A DNA stretch of 64,000 nt, from positions 1-64,000 of the forward strand of contig JBBDRB010000040.1 of the NCBI GenBank assembly GCA_040905685.1, given 5' to 3'. This document shows, one piece after another, positions 62,492 through 64,000 of this stretch (the stretch's first letter is position 1; each line of letters starts with the position of its first letter). The notes beneath the pieces are model-generated. The model was not told the origin of the DNA and did not search any database. It saw nothing but the letters and a program-made list of their open reading frames with translations. A program made the translations under genes and the position numbers. The stretch is from JBBDMU01 sp040905685 (GTDB taxonomy: Bacteria; Bacteroidota; Rhodothermia; Balneolales; Natronogracilivirgulaceae).

Positions 62492-64000
62492 ATGGGTTTG
62501 ATGGAAAAGCTGAGAGGCGGAACCAAGTATACAATATGGATACTCATTATCTCTTTTGGCCTGTTATGGGTATTGGCTGATACACAGGTATTTGATGCGG
62601 TAATGGTTGGACCCTCAGCCATGGGGGAGGTAAAAGGTCAGCCGATCAGTTACGAAGAATTTAACGAGCGCCTTAATTTGTACACCGAGCAATATCGCGA
62701 ACGTACCGGGGAAGCGCCTGATATGGAAATTCGGGCCATGTACGAAGAGACTGTGTGGGATGAGCTGGTACTGAATAAGGTTCTTCAGCAGAAGATGGAC
62801 GAAATGGGCCTTACCGTTACCGATGAGGAATTAATACAGATGGTAACCGGTGATGACCCCGTTCCGTTCATACGCCAGCAGTTTGAGCAGGAAGATGGAA
62901 CGATAGATCGCATCGCGTTGAGAAATGCCATTGAATCGCCTGAGAATGCACAGATCTGGGTAATGATAGAACAGCAGCTTCGCGAACAGCGGAGGCAGGA
63001 AAAGCTCAATAAATACCTGGAATCTTCCCTGATGGTAAGTGATTTCGAGATCGAACAGGCATACCTGAACCAAAATACACGAGCGGATTTCCGTTTCGTC
63101 CGTTTTCCGTATTCAGAGGTAGATGAGGCACAGATTGAGGTGACCGACGCGGAGTTGAGGAATTACTATCAGACAAACGAGGACCGGTTCAGGAGCAATG
63201 AAAGCTGGAATTTTTCCTATGTGGAATTTCCAAAAGAGCCCTCCACCGAAGATACCCTGAGGATATTGAATGAACTCGATGCCTTGCGTGAAGATTTTCA
63301 GGCCGCTTCAGATGAAGAAGCCTTTCTTGAAGATCATAATTCCCAAACCCAATACTTTGAAGATTTTTTAAGCCCCTCCCAGGTCCGGACAGAGCATCTC
63401 AGGGCCTTTGACCTTGACATCGGCGAGGTTTCCGAGGCCTTTATACATGACAACCAGGTTCATCTGATCAAAAAACTGGAACAGCGCGATGCCGGTCAGC
63501 CGTATACCAGGGCCCGGCAGATACAGCTGAATTTTAGCGATGAAAACAGAGATCAGATTGAGGAAAGGGCCGAGGCCGTTGCCCGGCAAGCCCGCGATGG
63601 GGAATCCTTCGGGAGGCTGGCCCAGATGCATTCCCAGCATGCTGCCTCGGCACGGACAGGGGGGGAGATTGGGTATTTCAGCAGGGAGGATAAGCCTGGA
63701 CCCCTGGCGGATGCGGCCTTTCAGGCTTCTGCTGGTTCCATTGTTGGTCCGGTCGAAGCCGACAACAGCTTTTATATCCTGGAGATCGTTGATCGTACCA
63801 ACCAGGATATCCGGTTCGCTGATGTGAGCCGTTTGATTGAACCGGATCCCCTGGCAACGATTGAAGCCTTAGCCCGGGAAGCCGATGATTTTGTATATTA
63901 TGCTTCCACCGGTGCAAGTGATTTTGAGACCGAAGCTGAAAGTGCCGGCTTGTCTGTTAATGAAGCCATTGCAACAGAAGACAGCCCGTTTATTTCCGGA
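62492..64000 (+). CDS. PpiD/SurA-like peptidylprolyl isomerase, cut off by window edge
   Basis: An inner-membrane-anchored periplasmic foldase. 503 residues are visible and the frame is still open at the edge. The N-terminal helix (YTIWILIISFGLLWVLADTQ) anchors it. The chaperone domain carries the SurA_N-type helices (LVLNKVLQQKMDEMGLTVTD), and a PPIC parvulin domain lies at about 337-435 with GGEIGYFSREDKPGPLADAA. The size and anchor fit PpiD. It likely helps fold the outer-membrane proteins of this organism. Confidence 0.92.
   Translation, partial: MGLMEKLRGGTKYTIWILIISFGLLWVLADTQVFDAVMVGPSAMGEVKGQPISYEEFNERLNLYTEQYRERTGEAPDMEIRAMYEETVWDELVLNKVLQQKMDEMGLTVTDEELIQMVTGDDPVPFIRQQFEQEDGTIDRIALRNAIESPENAQIWVMIEQQLREQRRQEKLNKYLESSLMVSDFEIEQAYLNQNTRADFRFVRFPYSEVDEAQIEVTDAELRNYYQTNEDRFRSNESWNFSYVEFPKEPSTEDTLRILNELDALREDFQAASDEEAFLEDHNSQTQYFEDFLSPSQVRTEHLRAFDLDIGEVSEAFIHDNQVHLIKKLEQRDAGQPYTRARQIQLNFSDENRDQIEERAEAVARQARDGESFGRLAQMHSQHAASARTGGEIGYFSREDKPGPLADAAFQASAGSIVGPVEADNSFYILEIVDRTNQDIRFADVSRLIEPDPLATIEALAREADDFVYYASTGASDFETEAESAGLSVNEAIATEDSPFISG

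Noticed and set aside
1..64000. CRISPR arrays, insertion sequences, prophage genes, tRNA and rRNA genes
   Set aside because: I saw no spaced direct repeats, transposase, integrase, phage proteins, cloverleaf sequences or rRNA core sequences. A tRNA missed by eye remains possible.

Overview
This window is an ordinary-looking, densely coded bacterial chromosome segment with about 55 protein genes, one RNase P RNA and no recognisable mobile element, CRISPR array, rRNA or tRNA. The content points to a Gram-negative member of the Bacteroidota/Rhodothermota/Balneolota group, probably Balneolota- or Rhodothermota-like. The evidence is a bacillithiol-type BshA, a DksA-like protein without a zinc finger, a MlaEFD system, outer-membrane barrel proteins ending in Phe, many starts without a strong Shine-Dalgarno and one TAnnTTTG-type promoter. 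The phylum is inferred from family resemblance and was not tested.

Layout. 1-7243 (minus): the 3'-truncated end of an amylosucrase/fructokinase sucrose operon, then an RND efflux pump with its adaptor. 7411-12579: asd, a Tat-exported Gfo/Idh/MocA oxidoreductase, a DUF1080 lipoprotein and bifunctional pheA. 12704-17553: glycogen phosphorylase facing ComEC. 17713-20704: bshA, a GCS2-family ligase and a WbqC-like protein. 20765-25101: methylmalonyl-CoA mutase, MeaB and an acyl-CoA dehydrogenase. 25117-27935 (minus): LMW phosphatase, fructosamine-kinase family protein, aldo/keto reductase and a small unknown. 28148-32803: ileS, dksA-like, lspA, sufU. 32817-38944: argS, a GlsB-like membrane protein, a patatin with an outer-membrane barrel, and an MltF-like lytic transglycosylase. 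39049-43598: Ku and LigD, then a VWA protein and a small membrane protein on the other strand. 44066-48832: an OmpA-like lipoprotein, an M1 peptidase with a barrel-like C-terminus, and manC. 48912-52886 (minus): an acidic unknown, purine nucleoside phosphorylase, DivIVA, two PspB-like proteins and YggS. 53119-55692: Nif3-like, a CT398-like coiled coil, rnpB and an ECF sigma factor. 55911-59626 (minus): an aroC operon with envelope genes. 59892-64000: MlaE-MlaF-MlaD and a truncated PpiD-like foldase.

How the genes work together. Several neighbouring sets form plausible functional units: sucrose use, 3-keto-glycoside catabolism, a low-molecular-weight thiol cluster, propionyl/methylmalonyl-CoA metabolism, a putative protein-deglycation operon, two-protein NHEJ, and outer-membrane lipid transport plus folding. 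I found no clearly new defence or mobile system. The observations most worth a second look are the bshA-GCS2-WbqC cluster, the LMW-PTP/fructosamine kinase operon, the M1 peptidase with an outer-membrane-type C-terminus, the CT398 homologue without its zinc ribbon, the tandem PspB-like pair between yggS and divIVA, the D/E-rich unknown protein, and the paired palindromes between argS and the GlsB-like gene.
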